Positions 19,812-30,398 of a DNA stretch of 64,000 nucleotides are shown here, piece after piece. The notes under the pieces are model-generated. The model was given only the letters and a program-made list of their open reading frames with translations, was not told the origin of the DNA and searched no databases. Within the stretch, counting starts at the first letter, position 1; each line of letters opens with the position of its first letter. The DNA is from Pseudidiomarina insulisalsae. GTDB lineage: Bacteria > Pseudomonadota > Gammaproteobacteria > Enterobacterales > Alteromonadaceae. The stretch spans positions 62,001 through 126,000 of the forward strand of contig NZ_PIPY01000003.1 in NCBI RefSeq assembly GCF_003987065.1. Direction: 5' to 3'. Both the position numbers and the translations under genes were made by a program.

Positions 19812-20267
19812 GTCATATTTATCTGCCAGCGCCAATAATTGTGAGCGCAATGGCTCTTCGCAAAGCGCGGCCTGTTCACGTAATTTTCTTACCGTATCTG
19901 ATTCATTTTGTGCAGGTTTTGGCTGCGCCGGCGGTGGTGGCGTAGCGCTGGCTTGACGGCCGGGGCGGATGCGGATCTCGAGCCGGGTAATCGCAGGCGT
20001 AGCATGAGTTTGAAAATACGTTATAATGCGCTCTTGTTCGGTTTTTATCCGCTGCCCAACGGCGGCCGATGAAACCTTAATAATGAGGGACGGTGCGCTT
20101 ACCGCAACCACTTCACACTGGCTTATAAGCTCGGCTAACGGCTGTTTTGCGAAACAGTCGCGCATTAGCTGTTGCCAGCGCTGATGTTGCTCGGTAAAGT
20201 CAGCAAATTGCTGCAAGCGCTGGCTGCCAAGCAGTTGGTCAAGTTTCTTCGGGCGCTTACGGGGCAT
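19806..20267 (-). CDS. dciA: DciA-like helicase-loading protein (DUF721)
   Basis: 153 residues. N-terminal DUF721 domain (LDQLLGSQRLQQF; then WQQLMRDCFAKQPLAE and SAAVGQRIKTEQERIITYF) followed by a Pro/Ala/Gln-rich, probably disordered C-terminal region. DciA is the ancestral bacterial protein that loads the replicative helicase DnaB where the phage-derived DnaC is absent. A DUF721 gene opposite lpxC and near secA is a common gammaproteobacterial arrangement. Its TAG stop comes from the REP palindrome, so the extreme C-terminus (KYDA) may have been set by repeat insertion. Confidence 0.85.
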   Translation of the reverse strand: MPRKRPKKLDQLLGSQRLQQFADFTEQHQRWQQLMRDCFAKQPLAELISQCEVVAVSAPSLIIKVSSAAVGQRIKTEQERIITYFQTHATPAITRLEIRIRPGRQASATPPPPAQPKPAQNESDTVRKLREQAALCEEPLRSQLLALADKYDA

Positions 20268-20301
20268 CGTTCAAGTCTTACAATTAGCAACGAGAGGTTG
20301 C

Positions 20302-21237
20302 ATGAGTTTAACAGTCTTCTATAAAGGCTCCAAAGTTAAATTTGGAGTGCGCTTAAGCCGCCGGCGCTTGCTGAGCTTAAGTGCTATTCTGGGTGTGGGC
20401 CTGTTAGCTCTTAGCCAGCCATGGCAGTACCTGGGCGGTCTTGATACCGAGCAGGTGCGTAGCAAGATCAGCGCCGAACAACTGGCGCTGGCGGCGCAGT
20501 CTGAAGTGGTTCAGCAGATCAAGGCCGATACCGAGAAAAAGCTCACCGCCATGACCATGCAACTGGGTGAAATGCGCGCTCAGTTACGCCACCTGGATCT
20601 GATGAGCGAACGCCTGGCACAAACTGCCAGTATTGACGTAAGTGATCTGCAACAAAGCAACGCCGCGACCAACGCAATGGGCGGTCCCGAGGCCTCCATT
20701 TTAGATGCGCCAAAAGTGCCGGCCAGCGACGTCATCGCTGACATCGATTTATTGTTAAGCCAGTTAGCCGACAAACAAAATCAGCTCAGCACCCTTGAAT
20801 CCGTGCTGCTGCGTCATCATATCTCTGCAGAGAGTTTCGTTGCCGGACGTCCGGTCGACGGTGGTTGGCTAAGTTCACACTACGGCATCCGTAAAGACCC
20901 GTTTAACGGCACTCCCACCATGCATAGTGGTATCGATTTTGCCAACCTGGCTGAAGACGCCGGTGTGTTCGCGACAGGCGCGGGCGTCGTGACCTGGTCG
21001 GGTGAGCGTTATGGTTATGGTAAACTGATTGAAATTGACCATGGCGGTGGACTGAAGACCCGTTATGGCCACTGTGCCGAACTGTTAGTCAACGAAGGTG
21101 ATGTTGTCACCCGCGGCCAGCAGATCGCCAAACTGGGCAGTACCGGTCGTTCCACCGGGCCGCACGTGCATTACGAAGTGTTACGCAACGGGCGTCACAT
21201 AGACCCGAGTCAGTATGTTTATCGTGAAGCGCAATAA
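20302..21237 (+). CDS. M23 family metallopeptidase (LytM domain), membrane anchored
   Basis: 311 residues. Short basic N-terminus, a helix at about 22-42 (LLSLSAILGVGLLALSQPW), a coiled-coil stalk at about 50-110, and a C-terminal M23 beta-lytic domain. Zinc and active-site motifs are present: HSGIDFAN (HxxxD), GHCAELLV and GPHVHYEV (HxH). These enzymes cut peptidoglycan cross-bridges or, when degenerate, activate amidases; here the ligands look intact, so an active endopeptidase is likely. Divergent from dciA, and in the slot upstream of secA where enterics have secM; no secM-like arrest motif (FxxxxWIxxxxGIRAGP) is seen in its C-terminus. Confidence 0.9.
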   Translation: MSLTVFYKGSKVKFGVRLSRRRLLSLSAILGVGLLALSQPWQYLGGLDTEQVRSKISAEQLALAAQSEVVQQIKADTEKKLTAMTMQLGEMRAQLRHLDLMSERLAQTASIDVSDLQQSNAATNAMGGPEASILDAPKVPASDVIADIDLLLSQLADKQNQLSTLESVLLRHHISAESFVAGRPVDGGWLSSHYGIRKDPFNGTPTMHSGIDFANLAEDAGVFATGAGVVTWSGERYGYGKLIEIDHGGGLKTRYGHCAELLVNEGDVVTRGQQIAKLGSTGRSTGPHVHYEVLRNGRHIDPSQYVYREAQ

Positions 21238-21276
21238 GCGCTTCACTGTCATTTAACTACAGGATCATAGAATCAC

Positions 21277-24015
21277 ATGTTAGGTAGTCTATTCCGCAAA
21301 GTATTTGGTAGTCGTAACGACCGTATTCTGAAAGGATTGCAGAAACAGGTAGCGGCGATTAACGCGCTTGAGCCAGAATTTGAAGCCCTCAGCGACAGCG
21401 AACTAAAACAAAAAACAGCTGAATTCAAAAAACGTCTGGCCGATGGCGAAAAGCTTGATGACATTCTGGTCGAAGCCTTCGCAACCGTCCGTGAAGCCAG
21501 TAAGCGCGTGTTTAACATGCGTCATTTCGACGTGCAGCTTATCGGCGGCATGATCTTAAACGATAACCGTATTGCCGAAATGCGTACCGGTGAAGGTAAA
21601 ACCCTGACGGCAACCCTGTCGGCTTATCTGAACGCCCTGAGCGGCGAGGGTGTCCACATTGTTACCGTGAACGATTACCTGGCCCGTCGTGACGCCGAAA
21701 CCAACCGTCCGCTGTTTGAATTCCTCGACATGAGTGTTGCGTTTAACGTGCCGGGCATGTCGCATCAGGATAAACAAGAAGCCTACCGCGCCGACATTAC
21801 CTACGGTACCAACAACGAATTTGGTTTTGACTACCTGCGCGACAATATGGCGTTCTCACCGAAGGAACGGGTGCAGCGCAAACTTAATTACGCGATTGTC
21901 GATGAGGTTGACTCGATTTTGATCGACGAAGCGCGTACGCCACTTATCATTTCTGGTGCAGCAGAAGACAGTTCTGAGCTGTACATCAAAATGAATGAAA
22001 TTGTGCCGTTACTGCAGCGCGCCGATGAAGAAGATACCGAAGAGAAACGTGGCGAAGGCGACTTCACCATTGATGAGAAAGCCAAACAGCTACATCTGAC
22101 CGAAAACGGCCAGGAGCATGTGGAAGCCATTCTGAAAGAGCGTGGCATGCTGGGTGAAGACGAGTCACTGTACTCTGCCGCGAATATCACCTTGCTACAC
22201 CACGTAAACGCTGCCTTACGTGCCCATCATCTGTTCCAGAAAGACGTTGATTACATCGTCAAAGAAGGCCAGATAGTGATTGTTGATGAGCACACCGGGC
22301 GTACCATGGAAGGCCGGCGCTGGTCAGAAGGCCTGCACCAGGCGATGGAAGCCAAAGAAGGCGTGAAGATTCAGAACGAGAACCAGACGCTGGCGTCGAT
22401 TACCTTCCAGAACTACTTCCGTCTGTATGACAAACTATCGGGCATGACTGGTACCGCCGACACTGAAGCCTTTGAGTTCCAGTCGATTTATGGTCTTGAG
22501 ACCGTGGTCATTCCGACCAACCGGCCGATGATTCGTGATGATCGCCCGGATTTAATTTTTATCAGTGCCGAAGAGAAATTCGAAGCCATTGTCGCTGACA
22601 TCGAAGCCTGCCGCGCCAAGCAGCAACCGGTACTGGTGGGTACCATTTCGATTGAAAGCTCTGAGCTGCTGTCGAATTTCCTGAAGAAGAAAAAGATTCC
22701 TCATAAGGTACTGAACGCCAAATTCCACGCCAAAGAAGCGGAAATCGTCGCTCAGGCTGGTATGCCAGGCGCGGTGACTATTGCCACCAACATGGCCGGT
22801 CGTGGTACCGATATCGTGTTAGGCGGTAACCTGCAGGCTGAAATTGCCGACATGAACGAGCCGTCGCAGGAGCAAATCGACAAAGCCAAAGAAGAGTGGC
22901 AAAAGCGTCATGATCTGGTGCTTGAGGCCGGTGGTTTACATATTATCGGTACCGAGCGTCACGAATCACGCCGTATTGATAACCAGCTCCGTGGTCGTTC
23001 AGGTCGTCAGGGTGACCCGGGCTCATCACGTTTCTACCTGTCACTGGAAGACAGCCTGATGCGTATTTTCGCCTCTGAGCGCATGGCCGGGCTGATGAAA
23101 CGGCTGGGCATGAAGCGTGGCGAAGCCATTGAACACCCATGGGTGACCCGCGCGATTGAAAACGCGCAGCGCAAAGTCGAGGGGCGTAACTTCGATATCC
23201 GTAAGTCACTGCTTGAGTTTGATGATGTTGCCAATGATCAGCGTAAAGTCGTTTACGAGCAGCGTAACGAGCTGCTTGATGAAGGCGATATTTCTGAAAC
23301 CGTCAAAGTCATTCGTGGCGACGTGATAGACCAGGTGATTAGCGAGTACATTCCGCCGCAATCACTGGAAGAAATGTGGAACGTTGAAGGTCTTGAAGAG
23401 CGTCTGCGTTCTGACTTTGATTTGCAGTTGCCAATTCAGAAGTGGCTGGACGAAGACGACAAGCTGCACGAAGAAAATCTGCGCGAGAAGATTACCGAAG
23501 AACTGGAAAACGCCTACGCGCAAAAAGAGCAACAAGTGGGCGAGCAGGTACTGCGCCAGTTCGAAAAGGCAATTATGCTGCAAAGCCTTGACCAGCATTG
23601 GAAAGAGCACCTGGCAGCCATGGATCATCTGCGTCAGGGCATTAACCTGCGTAGTTACGCGCAGAAGAATCCAAAGCAGGAGTACAAGCGCGAAGCCTTT
23701 GAGTTGTTCTCGGATATGCTTGAAGCGCTGAAACTCGATGTCGTGACCATTCTGAGTAAAGTACGTGTGCGCGCCGAAGAAGATGTTGAGGCGGTTGAAC
23801 AAAAACGCCGTGAACAGGCCGAGCGTCTGGCACAACGTCAGCAGTTTACTCACGAAAGTGCCAGCACCAGTGGTGCCGGTGACGCGCAGGCTAGTGGCCC
23901 GGCAGCTACTGCTTCAGCCACCGCAGCGGCGTCAGCCACGCCACGCGTCGGCCGTAATGAACCCTGCCCGTGTGGCTCAGGTAAAAAGTACAAGCATTGC
24001 CATGGCAAGCTCTGA
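21277..24015 (+). CDS. secA: Preprotein translocase ATPase SecA
   Basis: 912 residues, motor of the Sec export channel. DEAD-type ATPase: Walker [29 protein letters not shown] as motif II, the preprotein cross-linking domain from about residue 230, motif [10 protein letters not shown], and [20 protein letters not shown] as motif VI. The C-terminal zinc finger [19 protein letters not shown], which contacts SecB and lipid, is complete. A low-complexity Ala/Ser/Thr linker precedes it. The last bases contain the start of mutT. Confidence 0.98.
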   Translation: MLGSLFRKVFGSRNDRILKGLQKQVAAINALEPEFEALSDSELKQKTAEFKKRLADGEKLDDILVEAFATVREASKRVFNMRHFDVQLIGGMILNDNRIAEMRTGEGKTLTATLSAYLNALSGEGVHIVTVNDYLARRDAETNRPLFEFLDMSVAFNVPGMSHQDKQEAYRADITYGTNNEFGFDYLRDNMAFSPKERVQRKLNYAIVDEVDSILIDEARTPLIISGAAEDSSELYIKMNEIVPLLQRADEEDTEEKRGEGDFTIDEKAKQLHLTENGQEHVEAILKERGMLGEDESLYSAANITLLHHVNAALRAHHLFQKDVDYIVKEGQIVIVDEHTGRTMEGRRWSEGLHQAMEAKEGVKIQNENQTLASITFQNYFRLYDKLSGMTGTADTEAFEFQSIYGLETVVIPTNRPMIRDDRPDLIFISAEEKFEAIVADIEACRAKQQPVLVGTISIESSELLSNFLKKKKIPHKVLNAKFHAKEAEIVAQAGMPGAVTIATNMAGRGTDIVLGGNLQAEIADMNEPSQEQIDKAKEEWQKRHDLVLEAGGLHIIGTERHESRRIDNQLRGRSGRQGDPGSSRFYLSLEDSLMRIFASERMAGLMKRLGMKRGEAIEHPWVTRAIENAQRKVEGRNFDIRKSLLEFDDVANDQRKVVYEQRNELLDEGDISETVKVIRGDVIDQVISEYIPPQSLEEMWNVEGLEERLRSDFDLQLPIQKWLDEDDKLHEENLREKITEELENAYAQKEQQVGEQVLRQFEKAIMLQSLDQHWKEHLAAMDHLRQGINLRSYAQKNPKQEYKREAFELFSDMLEALKLDVVTILSKVRVRAEEDVEAVEQKRREQAERLAQRQQFTHESASTSGAGDAQASGPAATASATAAASATPRVGRNEPCPCGSGKKYKHCHGKL

Positions 24016-24403
24016 TCCTGTCCACGTAGCCGTCGGCGTAATTGAGAACGCCGACGGTGACATTTTCATCAGTAAACGCCACAAAGACCTGCATCAGGGT
24101 GAGAAATGGGAATTCCCAGGTGGCAAAGTTGAAGCCGGTGAAACCGTTTATGACGCACTGGTGCGTGAACTCGGTGAAGAGTGCAACATTGAAGTTAAAG
24201 CTGCGTCACCGCTGACTGTCATTCATCACGATTACAACGATAAGCGCGTTATGCTCGATGTCTGGCGTGTTACCGCATTTTCAGGCGACGTAAGGCAGTG
24301 TGAAGGGCAGGAATGGCTCTGGGTGCCTGTTTACGCGCTGCAGGCCTATCAGTTTCCTGAGGCTAATCAGGCGATTATTGATTTACTGGAAAAGCCGCTC
24401 TAA
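24002..24403 (+). CDS. mutT: 8-oxo-dGTP diphosphatase MutT
   Basis: 133 residues from ATG 24002, which overlaps the end of secA; the open frame extends further upstream but only as a shadow of secA. Nudix hydrolase that removes 8-oxo-dGTP and so prevents A:T to C:G mutations. The Nudix box [20 protein letters not shown] is complete for the metal-binding glutamates (REL.EE); the usual Gly two residues later is Asn here (EECNI), an uncommon but probably tolerated change. secA-mutT adjacency is conserved in gammaproteobacteria. Convergent with zapD. Confidence 0.93.
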   Translation: MASSDPVHVAVGVIENADGDIFISKRHKDLHQGEKWEFPGGKVEAGETVYDALVRELGEECNIEVKAASPLTVIHHDYNDKRVMLDVWRVTAFSGDVRQCEGQEWLWVPVYALQAYQFPEANQAIIDLLEKPL

Positions 24404-24410
24404 GCAGCGG

Positions 24411-25187
24411 CTATGGACATAGCGCCAATTCGAACTCCACATCGCTTTCATACGATGCTTTGCCCTGCTGCGGCGCATTACTTAAAAACCGAATGCTGAA
24501 GCGTTGCTTGTGGCCGCTTATCACCGGGTAGGCAGGCACACTGTCCGGCACCCGAATACGTAACAGACTCAATGGCTCAGTGCTTTCCTGCAGCAAGCCT
24601 CCTTCGGCAACGACCCATTGGAAATGTGCCTGACCGCGCAGTAATTCGAGCTCAAGCTCAAGCCCTTCAAACAGTACCGCAAACTCGCTCCACCAGCGCT
24701 GGCAGTCTTCGTCACGACGTTGCTGTGACTGATGCAGCCAGTAGTGCAGTTGTGGCACGTCAAAATTACAGGTACCGCCAGGCATACCAAAGCGCTGTCG
24801 GGTCACGCTTAGCAGGCGATCCTGCTTCAGGTGACTACCGATGCGGGTCATAGGCTGAATGGCTTGTGAGGCTTTTTTCACCCGGCTGGCGAGGGCTTCG
24901 ACCTGTTGTTGGTTCACGTCGGGATGTTGCGACCAGACCTCCAGTTGCGCGCGGCGGCGATCGAGATCTTTTTGCACATCGGTGCGCACATCACTGCGCT
25001 CGCAAAGCTCTAGAATGGCAAACAAGGCGTCAAAATAGCGGCTGTAGTCGCGCGCATCCACCGCCACGTCCGGTTTTAACAGCTGTTTCAGGTGTTCAAG
25101 GCGCAGGTAGGTACGTACCCGCTCGTGTAAGGGGTACTCGTAATTAATCGTGTGCACATCGGTTTGATCAGTCATCCGCTCTATCAT
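24411..25187 (-). CDS. zapD: Cell division protein ZapD
   Basis: About 258 residues from the ATG at 25187, which has AGGAAG at the right spacing; ATGs at 25241 (276 residues) and 25175 (254 residues) are alternatives. The conserved N-terminus is YEYPLHERVRTYLRLEHL. ZapD cross-links FtsZ filaments by binding the FtsZ C-terminal peptide, stabilising the Z ring. Helical N-terminal half, beta-rich C-terminal half, as in the family. Gene order coaE-zapD downstream of pilD is conserved in gammaproteobacteria. In E. coli the small yacG often follows; here it is absent and mutT converges instead. Confidence 0.9.
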   Translation of the reverse strand: MIERMTDQTDVHTINYEYPLHERVRTYLRLEHLKQLLKPDVAVDARDYSRYFDALFAILELCERSDVRTDVQKDLDRRRAQLEVWSQHPDVNQQQVEALASRVKKASQAIQPMTRIGSHLKQDRLLSVTRQRFGMPGGTCNFDVPQLHYWLHQSQQRRDEDCQRWWSEFAVLFEGLELELELLRGQAHFQWVVAEGGLLQESTEPLSLLRIRVPDSVPAYPVISGHKQRFSIRFLSNAPQQGKASYESDVEFELALCP

Positions 25188-25258
25188 AGCGGCTTCCTGT
25201 TCGGTTGCAACGCTTTGAAACAGGTCTGATTGGTAGCTCATCTCAACTCTGGGACCGT

Positions 25259-25909
25259 TTATCGGTCTTCTTTTGTTTTTAGTTCTGCGTTTTTCGCGTT
25301 TTTCACATCTTCGGCATCTTTGGCATAGCCCAGATACTTCTCGTGCAGCTCACGAACCTGCGCGGGCAAGGTATCGGGTTTGCCTTCATTGTTAATGATA
25401 TCGTCGGCGGCTGCAAGTCGCTCCTCGCGTGACGCCTGTGACCGCAGAATCTGCTCCACCTGTTCAGCGCTGACATTATCGCGCTGCAAGGTCCGCTGGC
25501 GCTGGGTTTCTTCACTGACGTCAACCACCAGTACCCGGTTGCAATACTTAGTGAGATTATTTTCAACCAACAAGGGGGCGGACAAAATGACATAGGGTGA
25601 GTCAGCGGCCTCAAGCGCTGCCAGAATTTGTTCGCGGATAAGTGGGTGAGTGAGATCATTCAGCCACTGCTTCTCATCTGGCTCGGCAAAGATTTTCTCG
25701 CGTAACCAGGCACGGTTAAGCTCACCGCTCTCAAGTAACGCCTCTTTGCCGTAGCGTTCGCCGACCGCGCTCAGCGCTTTGCCACCTTTGTCCATGATAT
25801 GACGGGCAATCACGTCGGCATCGACGACTTTAATACCATGCTGCGCGAACAGATCAGACACTGTAGTCTTTCCCGAACCAATGCCGCCGGTTAAGCCAAG
25901 TACCCACAT
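25259..25909 (-). CDS. coaE: Dephospho-CoA kinase CoaE
   Basis: 216 residues from ATG 25909, which overlaps the pilD stop as TGATG. Final step of coenzyme A synthesis: phosphorylates the 3'-OH of the ribose of dephospho-CoA. P-loop LTGGIGSGKTTVSDLF at residues 5-20, DADVIAR, and the lid region with VVDVSEETQRQRTLQRD are typical. The last 20 residues (DVKNAKNAELKTKEDR region) are a charged tail with repeated KNA, beyond the usual family end. Coupled to pilD upstream and followed by zapD. Confidence 0.95.
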   Translation of the reverse strand: MWVLGLTGGIGSGKTTVSDLFAQHGIKVVDADVIARHIMDKGGKALSAVGERYGKEALLESGELNRAWLREKIFAEPDEKQWLNDLTHPLIREQILAALEAADSPYVILSAPLLVENNLTKYCNRVLVVDVSEETQRQRTLQRDNVSAEQVEQILRSQASREERLAAADDIINNEGKPDTLPAQVRELHEKYLGYAKDAEDVKNAKNAELKTKEDR

Positions 25910-26790
25910 CAGACGCGCACCAGGCCCCAGTACCATTGCAGTAACTGTTCGCCCCAAATCATCGCAATCACGCCGCCGCAAATAAGAAAGGGCCCAAATG
26001 GAATAGGTTGCCCCTGACCTTTTTTCGCGGCCAATTGCAGCGTAATACCAATCACCGCGCCACTAAATGCTGACGCCAGTACAATCACCGGTAACATCTG
26101 ATAGCCTGCCCAGGCTCCGAAGGCCGCGAGCAGCTTGAAGTCACCGTAGCCCATACCTTCTTTGCCGGTCAGCAGTTTATAGGCCCAGTACACCGACCAC
26201 AGGAACAAGTAGCCGGCAATCGCGCCAATGACCGCATCGGCCAGGCTAACCGGACCGCCGGCCCAGGCCACAAACAGACCCAGCCAGAGTGTGAAATAGG
26301 TCAGTTGATCGGGTAGCAGCATGTGGTCATAGTCGATGAAAAACATGGCTATTAGCAGTCCGGCAAAGACCATGTAGTAAAGCGCTGGCCAACTGAAACC
26401 CTGATACCAGACAATGGCGGCAAAGAAGACCGCGGTAAGCATCTCGATGGCGGGATAGCGCAACGAAATACGCGCGTTACAGTGACGGCATTTACCTTTT
26501 AGCAGCAGCCAGCTGATGACGGGAATATTGTCGTACCATTTAATCGCATGCCGACACTTCGGACAATGAGAGCCCGGCGTGGAAATATTAAAGTTCGCCC
26601 GTTTGGGTTCTGGCTGACCGGTGACTGCAGCGCAATCGCGTTCCCATTGCCGCTGCAACATGACCGGTAGACGACCGATCACCACATTCAGAAAACTACC
26701 AACCACCAGACCTAAAACTAAACCAAGTGACGAAGTAAGACCGCTGTACGCCGGATAAATAGCATACAGATCAGGAAACTGCTCCAGCAT
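25909..26790 (-). CDS. pilD: Type IV prepilin peptidase / N-methyltransferase PilD
   Basis: 293 residues, inner-membrane aspartic protease (family A24) that cleaves prepilin leaders after Gly and N-methylates the new terminal Phe. The cytoplasmic loop carries two CxxC pairs (CPKCRHAIKWYDN and CRHCNARIS). Catalytic aspartates lie in FIDYDHMLLPD and GYGDFKLLAAFG. About eight membrane helices. It acts on PilA encoded upstream in the same set. Abuts pilC (one shared base) and overlaps coaE. Confidence 0.95.
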   Translation of the reverse strand: MLEQFPDLYAIYPAYSGLTSSLGLVLGLVVGSFLNVVIGRLPVMLQRQWERDCAAVTGQPEPKRANFNISTPGSHCPKCRHAIKWYDNIPVISWLLLKGKCRHCNARISLRYPAIEMLTAVFFAAIVWYQGFSWPALYYMVFAGLLIAMFFIDYDHMLLPDQLTYFTLWLGLFVAWAGGPVSLADAVIGAIAGYLFLWSVYWAYKLLTGKEGMGYGDFKLLAAFGAWAGYQMLPVIVLASAFSGAVIGITLQLAAKKGQGQPIPFGPFLICGGVIAMIWGEQLLQWYWGLVRV

Positions 26791-28022
26791 TAGCCCACCA
26801 CTGCGCCAAGGTTAAAGATAGGCAGGTACATGGCAACAATCAGGCCACCTACCAACACACCAATGACCACCATGATCATCGGCTCAAGCAGCGCGGTCAG
26901 GTTATCGACCAGATCATCGACCTCGCGCTCGTACACGTCAGCCACCTTGGCCAACATATCATCCAGTGAGCCCGACTCTTCGCCAATGAAAACCATCTGA
27001 TTCGCCATGGTAGGGAACACATCGGCATTCACCATCGCCGTGTGCATTTGCATGCCCGAGGTCACGTCCGCCTGTACCCGGAAAATTGCATCACGATACA
27101 CCGAGTTACCCGAGGCACCCGCCGCCGATTCCAGCGCGTTGATGAGTGGCACACCCGCCGCGAAGGTGGTAGAAAGAGTTCGAGCAAAGCGAGCGACGGC
27201 TGCTTTGTGGAGGATCATGCCAACGACGGGGATCTTAAGTGACAGAGCCTGAACTTTGTCGCGGAACTTATTGCTTTTAACCATGGCTCGGCCAAAGAGA
27301 AAGCCAGCAATAATAAACCCTACGAGTATATATATCGCATAGGCCTGCACCAGTTCCGATAAATTGACGACAAACTGTGTCATAGCCGGTAACTCAGCAC
27401 CGAAGTCTTTAAAAACACTTTCGAATTGTGGAACCACATAAACTAGAAGAATCATGGTAACCACGATCGCAACCACAATAACTGCGGCTGGGTAAACCAG
27501 TGCCTTTTTGATCTTCGCTTTTAAAGCTTCAGATTTTTCGCGATAGGTCGCAATCCGATCGTAAATCGCCTCGAGGGAACCAGACTGCTCACCTGAATCA
27601 ACAAGATCACAATAAAGGGGGTCAAATACTTCAGGATGCTTGCGCAGCGATGCCGCAAGAGGCGAACCAGAGCCGACATCATCAGCAATCGTCAACATTA
27701 GATTTCTAACACGAACATGGTCGGTACCCTTTGCGACCATTTCCAAGGCTTGTAATAAAGGGACACCGGCTTCAAGCATCGTCGCTATTTGGCGGGTGAA
27801 AAGGGCAATATCGCTACCCCTGATTTTTTTATAACCCAAAAGGGGCTTTGCTTTTTTCTTAACGGAGCGGGGATTGATGCCTTGATCACGCAACTTTGCA
27901 CGAATCTCTTTTTCACTATCACCGCGCATTAAGCCTTTAACTTTCTGGCCCCGGCGATTCAGGCCCTGCCATTGGAACTCACTGAACGCTTCTAATTTTG
28001 ATTTTTTTGCTGCAGTAGCCAT
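26790..28022 (-). CDS. pilC: Type IV pilus inner-membrane platform protein PilC
   Basis: 410 residues, GspF/PilC family with two repeated cytoplasmic helical domains and three membrane helices. Motifs: DIALFTRQIATMLEAGVPLLQAL in the first half, RFARTLSTTFAAGVPLINALE in the second, and the C-terminal LEPMIMVVIGVLVGGLIVAMYLPIF. It anchors the PilB motor at the base of the pilus. Base composition changes within the gene: the 3' part (26790 to about 27200) is G/C-rich like pilD, while the 5' part is clearly more A/T-rich, like pilB and pilA. Confidence 0.95.
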   Translation of the reverse strand: MATAAKKSKLEAFSEFQWQGLNRRGQKVKGLMRGDSEKEIRAKLRDQGINPRSVKKKAKPLLGYKKIRGSDIALFTRQIATMLEAGVPLLQALEMVAKGTDHVRVRNLMLTIADDVGSGSPLAASLRKHPEVFDPLYCDLVDSGEQSGSLEAIYDRIATYREKSEALKAKIKKALVYPAAVIVVAIVVTMILLVYVVPQFESVFKDFGAELPAMTQFVVNLSELVQAYAIYILVGFIIAGFLFGRAMVKSNKFRDKVQALSLKIPVVGMILHKAAVARFARTLSTTFAAGVPLINALESAAGASGNSVYRDAIFRVQADVTSGMQMHTAMVNADVFPTMANQMVFIGEESGSLDDMLAKVADVYEREVDDLVDNLTALLEPMIMVVIGVLVGGLIVAMYLPIFNLGAVVG

Positions 28023-28046
28023 AGTAAGTCCTTTATTTTATGGGAC

Positions 28047-29744
28047 CTAAGAATTGGTGACGCGATTTGCCTCTGCGAGACTTATTGTGCCGTCAGCGAC
28101 CTTGCGAAGAGCCGACTGTCGTAATGAATTATAGCCTTCTTTGCGCGCCTGACGGGCAATTTGCAATGAGCCTGCGTTTTCCATAATAAGCTCTTGAATC
28201 GCCTCTGTCACCGGCATTACTTCGTATACGCCTGTACGACCTTTAAAACCGCCCGTACACTGGTCACAACCAACCGCCTGTTGCAAATTTAGATGAGGAA
28301 TTTGCTCTTCCGTAAATCCTTGGCGAATTAACTCCTCTTTCGGAACTTCCTCTGGCTCTTTACACTCATTGCAAAGTCGACGAGCTAGCCGCTGCGCAAT
28401 AATCAATGTAATCGAGCTCGCGATGTTATACGAGGGAACCCCCATATTCATAAGACGGGTCAGCGTTTCTGATGCTGAGTTTGTATGCAAGGTCGAAAGC
28501 ACTAAGTGACCGGTCTGCGCAGCTTTAATCGCTATTTCAGCTGTTTCCAGATCACGAATCTCACCGACCATGACGATATCTGGGTCCTGCCGTAGAAATG
28601 AGCGAAGTGCATCGGCGAAGGTTAACCCCGCTTTTACATTAATTTGCACTTGATTAATACCGTGCAGGTTAATTTCAACAGGGTCTTCCGCCGTTGAAAT
28701 ATTCACTTCCGGTGTATTAAGAATATTCAGACCGGTATATAGCGAAACGGTCTTACCGGATCCGGTAGGGCCTGTCACCAAAATCATACCTTGAGGTTTT
28801 GTTAACGCATTCTCGTATAGCTTCTGTTGCTCAGGTTCATAGCCAAGCGACTCAATACCCATCATGGCTGCGGCGGCATCCAGAATTCGCAACACGATTT
28901 TCTCACCATACATTGTCGGTAAGGTACTAACCCGAAAATCAATCGCGCGGTTTTTCGATAGGCGTAACTTAATACGACCGTCTTGGGGTAAGCGCCGCTC
29001 AGCAATATCCAACTGAGACATAACCTTCAATCGCGCAGCTATTCGTGCGGAGAGCGCAAAAGGAGGCCGGGCTATCTCGTGAAGAACCCCGTCAATACGG
29101 AATCGAATGCGATACTCGCCTTCATAAGGCTCAAAGTGTAAGTCGGATGCTCCCCGCTTTATGGCATCAAGCAACATCTTATTAATGTAGATAACTATTG
29201 GAGCATCGTTCTTACCATCAACGGTGACCGCGCCGCTTTCATCTCGTACCTCTCCGTCAGCATCGATTTCGCGGAGTTCCTTCTCATCCTGTTCGGTAAC
29301 ACCGAGCAAGGAGCTTTCATTTTCTAATAATTTATCAATCAGTTTTTGTAGCTTGTCTTCTTCGACAAGCACTGCTTCAGCTTGCAATCGCGTACGGAAC
29401 TGAAACTCATCAAGCGTTTCAATCCGAGTGGGGTCTGACACAGCGATATACAAGACATTGCCACGCTGATACAGGGGAACAGCGTGATTTTTACGTATCA
29501 AACGCTCATTGATAAATTCCGGAGGGATAAGCTCAGAGTTAAATGAATCCAGGTCGAGCCACGGAGAGTTAGACTCTTGATAACAAAACGCTGCTAGCTC
29601 ACTGGCCTGGATTAACTTCCTTTCGATGAGAACACTAGTGAACGGTAACTTTGTTTCCCATGCATACTCACTACAACTTTTAAGTTGCGCTTCAGGAATT
29701 CGTCTGTCACGCAGCAGTAGAGCTGCTAGAGAATGATGTAGCAT
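28047..29744 (-). CDS. pilB: Type IV pilus extension ATPase PilB
   Basis: 565 residues from ATG 29744; a TTG five codons upstream is possible but weaker. Hexameric secretion ATPase that drives pilin polymerisation. N-terminal N1 domain ([14 protein letters not shown]), then Walker [15 protein letters not shown], Asp box, Walker [14 protein letters not shown], and the His box [14 protein letters not shown]. Tetracysteine zinc site: CNECKEP and CDQCTGG. No c-di-GMP-binding MshEN motif was obvious in the N-terminus. G+C is visibly lower than in the neighbouring dcw genes. Confidence 0.95.
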   Translation of the reverse strand: MLHHSLAALLLRDRRIPEAQLKSCSEYAWETKLPFTSVLIERKLIQASELAAFCYQESNSPWLDLDSFNSELIPPEFINERLIRKNHAVPLYQRGNVLYIAVSDPTRIETLDEFQFRTRLQAEAVLVEEDKLQKLIDKLLENESSLLGVTEQDEKELREIDADGEVRDESGAVTVDGKNDAPIVIYINKMLLDAIKRGASDLHFEPYEGEYRIRFRIDGVLHEIARPPFALSARIAARLKVMSQLDIAERRLPQDGRIKLRLSKNRAIDFRVSTLPTMYGEKIVLRILDAAAAMMGIESLGYEPEQQKLYENALTKPQGMILVTGPTGSGKTVSLYTGLNILNTPEVNISTAEDPVEINLHGINQVQINVKAGLTFADALRSFLRQDPDIVMVGEIRDLETAEIAIKAAQTGHLVLSTLHTNSASETLTRLMNMGVPSYNIASSITLIIAQRLARRLCNECKEPEEVPKEELIRQGFTEEQIPHLNLQQAVGCDQCTGGFKGRTGVYEVMPVTEAIQELIMENAGSLQIARQARKEGYNSLRQSALRKVADGTISLAEANRVTNS

Positions 29745-29838
29745 GGAGCAATATGCCAAATGGGGTAAAAATCAGGGGATCGAAACGCTCGATCCCCAAA
29801 AAATATTCTAAGCTTTCTCGGTTTCGTTTTTATCAGAC

Positions 29839-30357
29839 TTAAGGGGTTGTTGAGCCGCCAGAAGCTGCTACCGAAGCTGAGTTCGTGACTGAGCCAGCAG
29901 TAATGCTTTCTTGCGTAGTGCAACCGTCGACTCGATCTTGGTCTGTACAGTGGATATTCCAGTCAATATTGTTACCGCCAACAGCGATAGGAACGAGCTC
30001 AACGACAATATTGCCGCTGGTAGAAGCACCACCGGGACCATTAGTTGCGTCTAGTTCAGCATGAATAACCCCATCTGATACGACTGTTTGAATGACACCT
30101 GAAACATCATCAGCATCAGCTATATTTTCAGGAATGCGATTATTGTCAGCGCTACAGCCCGTAAACTGCCCGGTACTTTGATAACAAAGGGATACAGCTT
30201 GCTTATAAGTTGATAACGCTGAAATACCAGTACTAGCTCTTGCGCGCTGTGTATAGTCAGTATAAAGAGGAATGGCGACGGCCGCCAGGATACCGATGAT
30301 TGCAACAACAATCATCAATTCGATTAAGGTGAAACCTTTTTGTACTTGCGCTTTCAT
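29839..30357 (-). CDS. pilA: Major type IV pilin PilA
   Basis: 172 residues. Short class IVa leader MKAQVQKG, cleaved by PilD before Phe9; mature N-terminus [20 protein letters not shown] with the conserved Glu5 (Glu13 of the precursor) forms the polymerising helix. Four Cys in the globular part; the last pair ([11 protein letters not shown]) is the usual D-region disulfide candidate. After it the protein runs on for about 25 Ser/Ala/Gly/Thr-rich residues ([19 protein letters not shown]), longer than typical and a possible O-glycosylation site. Preceded by GGGAGA and by a roughly 330-nt leader with a candidate cyclic-di-GMP riboswitch. Confidence 0.95.
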   Translation of the reverse strand: MKAQVQKGFTLIELMIVVAIIGILAAVAIPLYTDYTQRARASTGISALSTYKQAVSLCYQSTGQFTGCSADNNRIPENIADADDVSGVIQTVVSDGVIHAELDATNGPGGASTSGNIVVELVPIAVGGNNIDWNIHCTDQDRVDGCTTQESITAGSVTNSASVAASGGSTTP

Positions 30358-30398
30358 GTCAAATCTCCCGAAAGTAACGTAAGCAATTCAATTGTTAT

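Noticed and set aside
20302-21276. SecM-type arrest peptide before secA
   Set aside because: The C-terminus of the M23 protein lacks the arrest motif and the gene is a complete peptidase.
24390-24416. Hairpin AGCCGCT/AGCGGCT between mutT and zapD as a terminator
   Set aside because: Short stem with no T-run on either strand; too weak to list.
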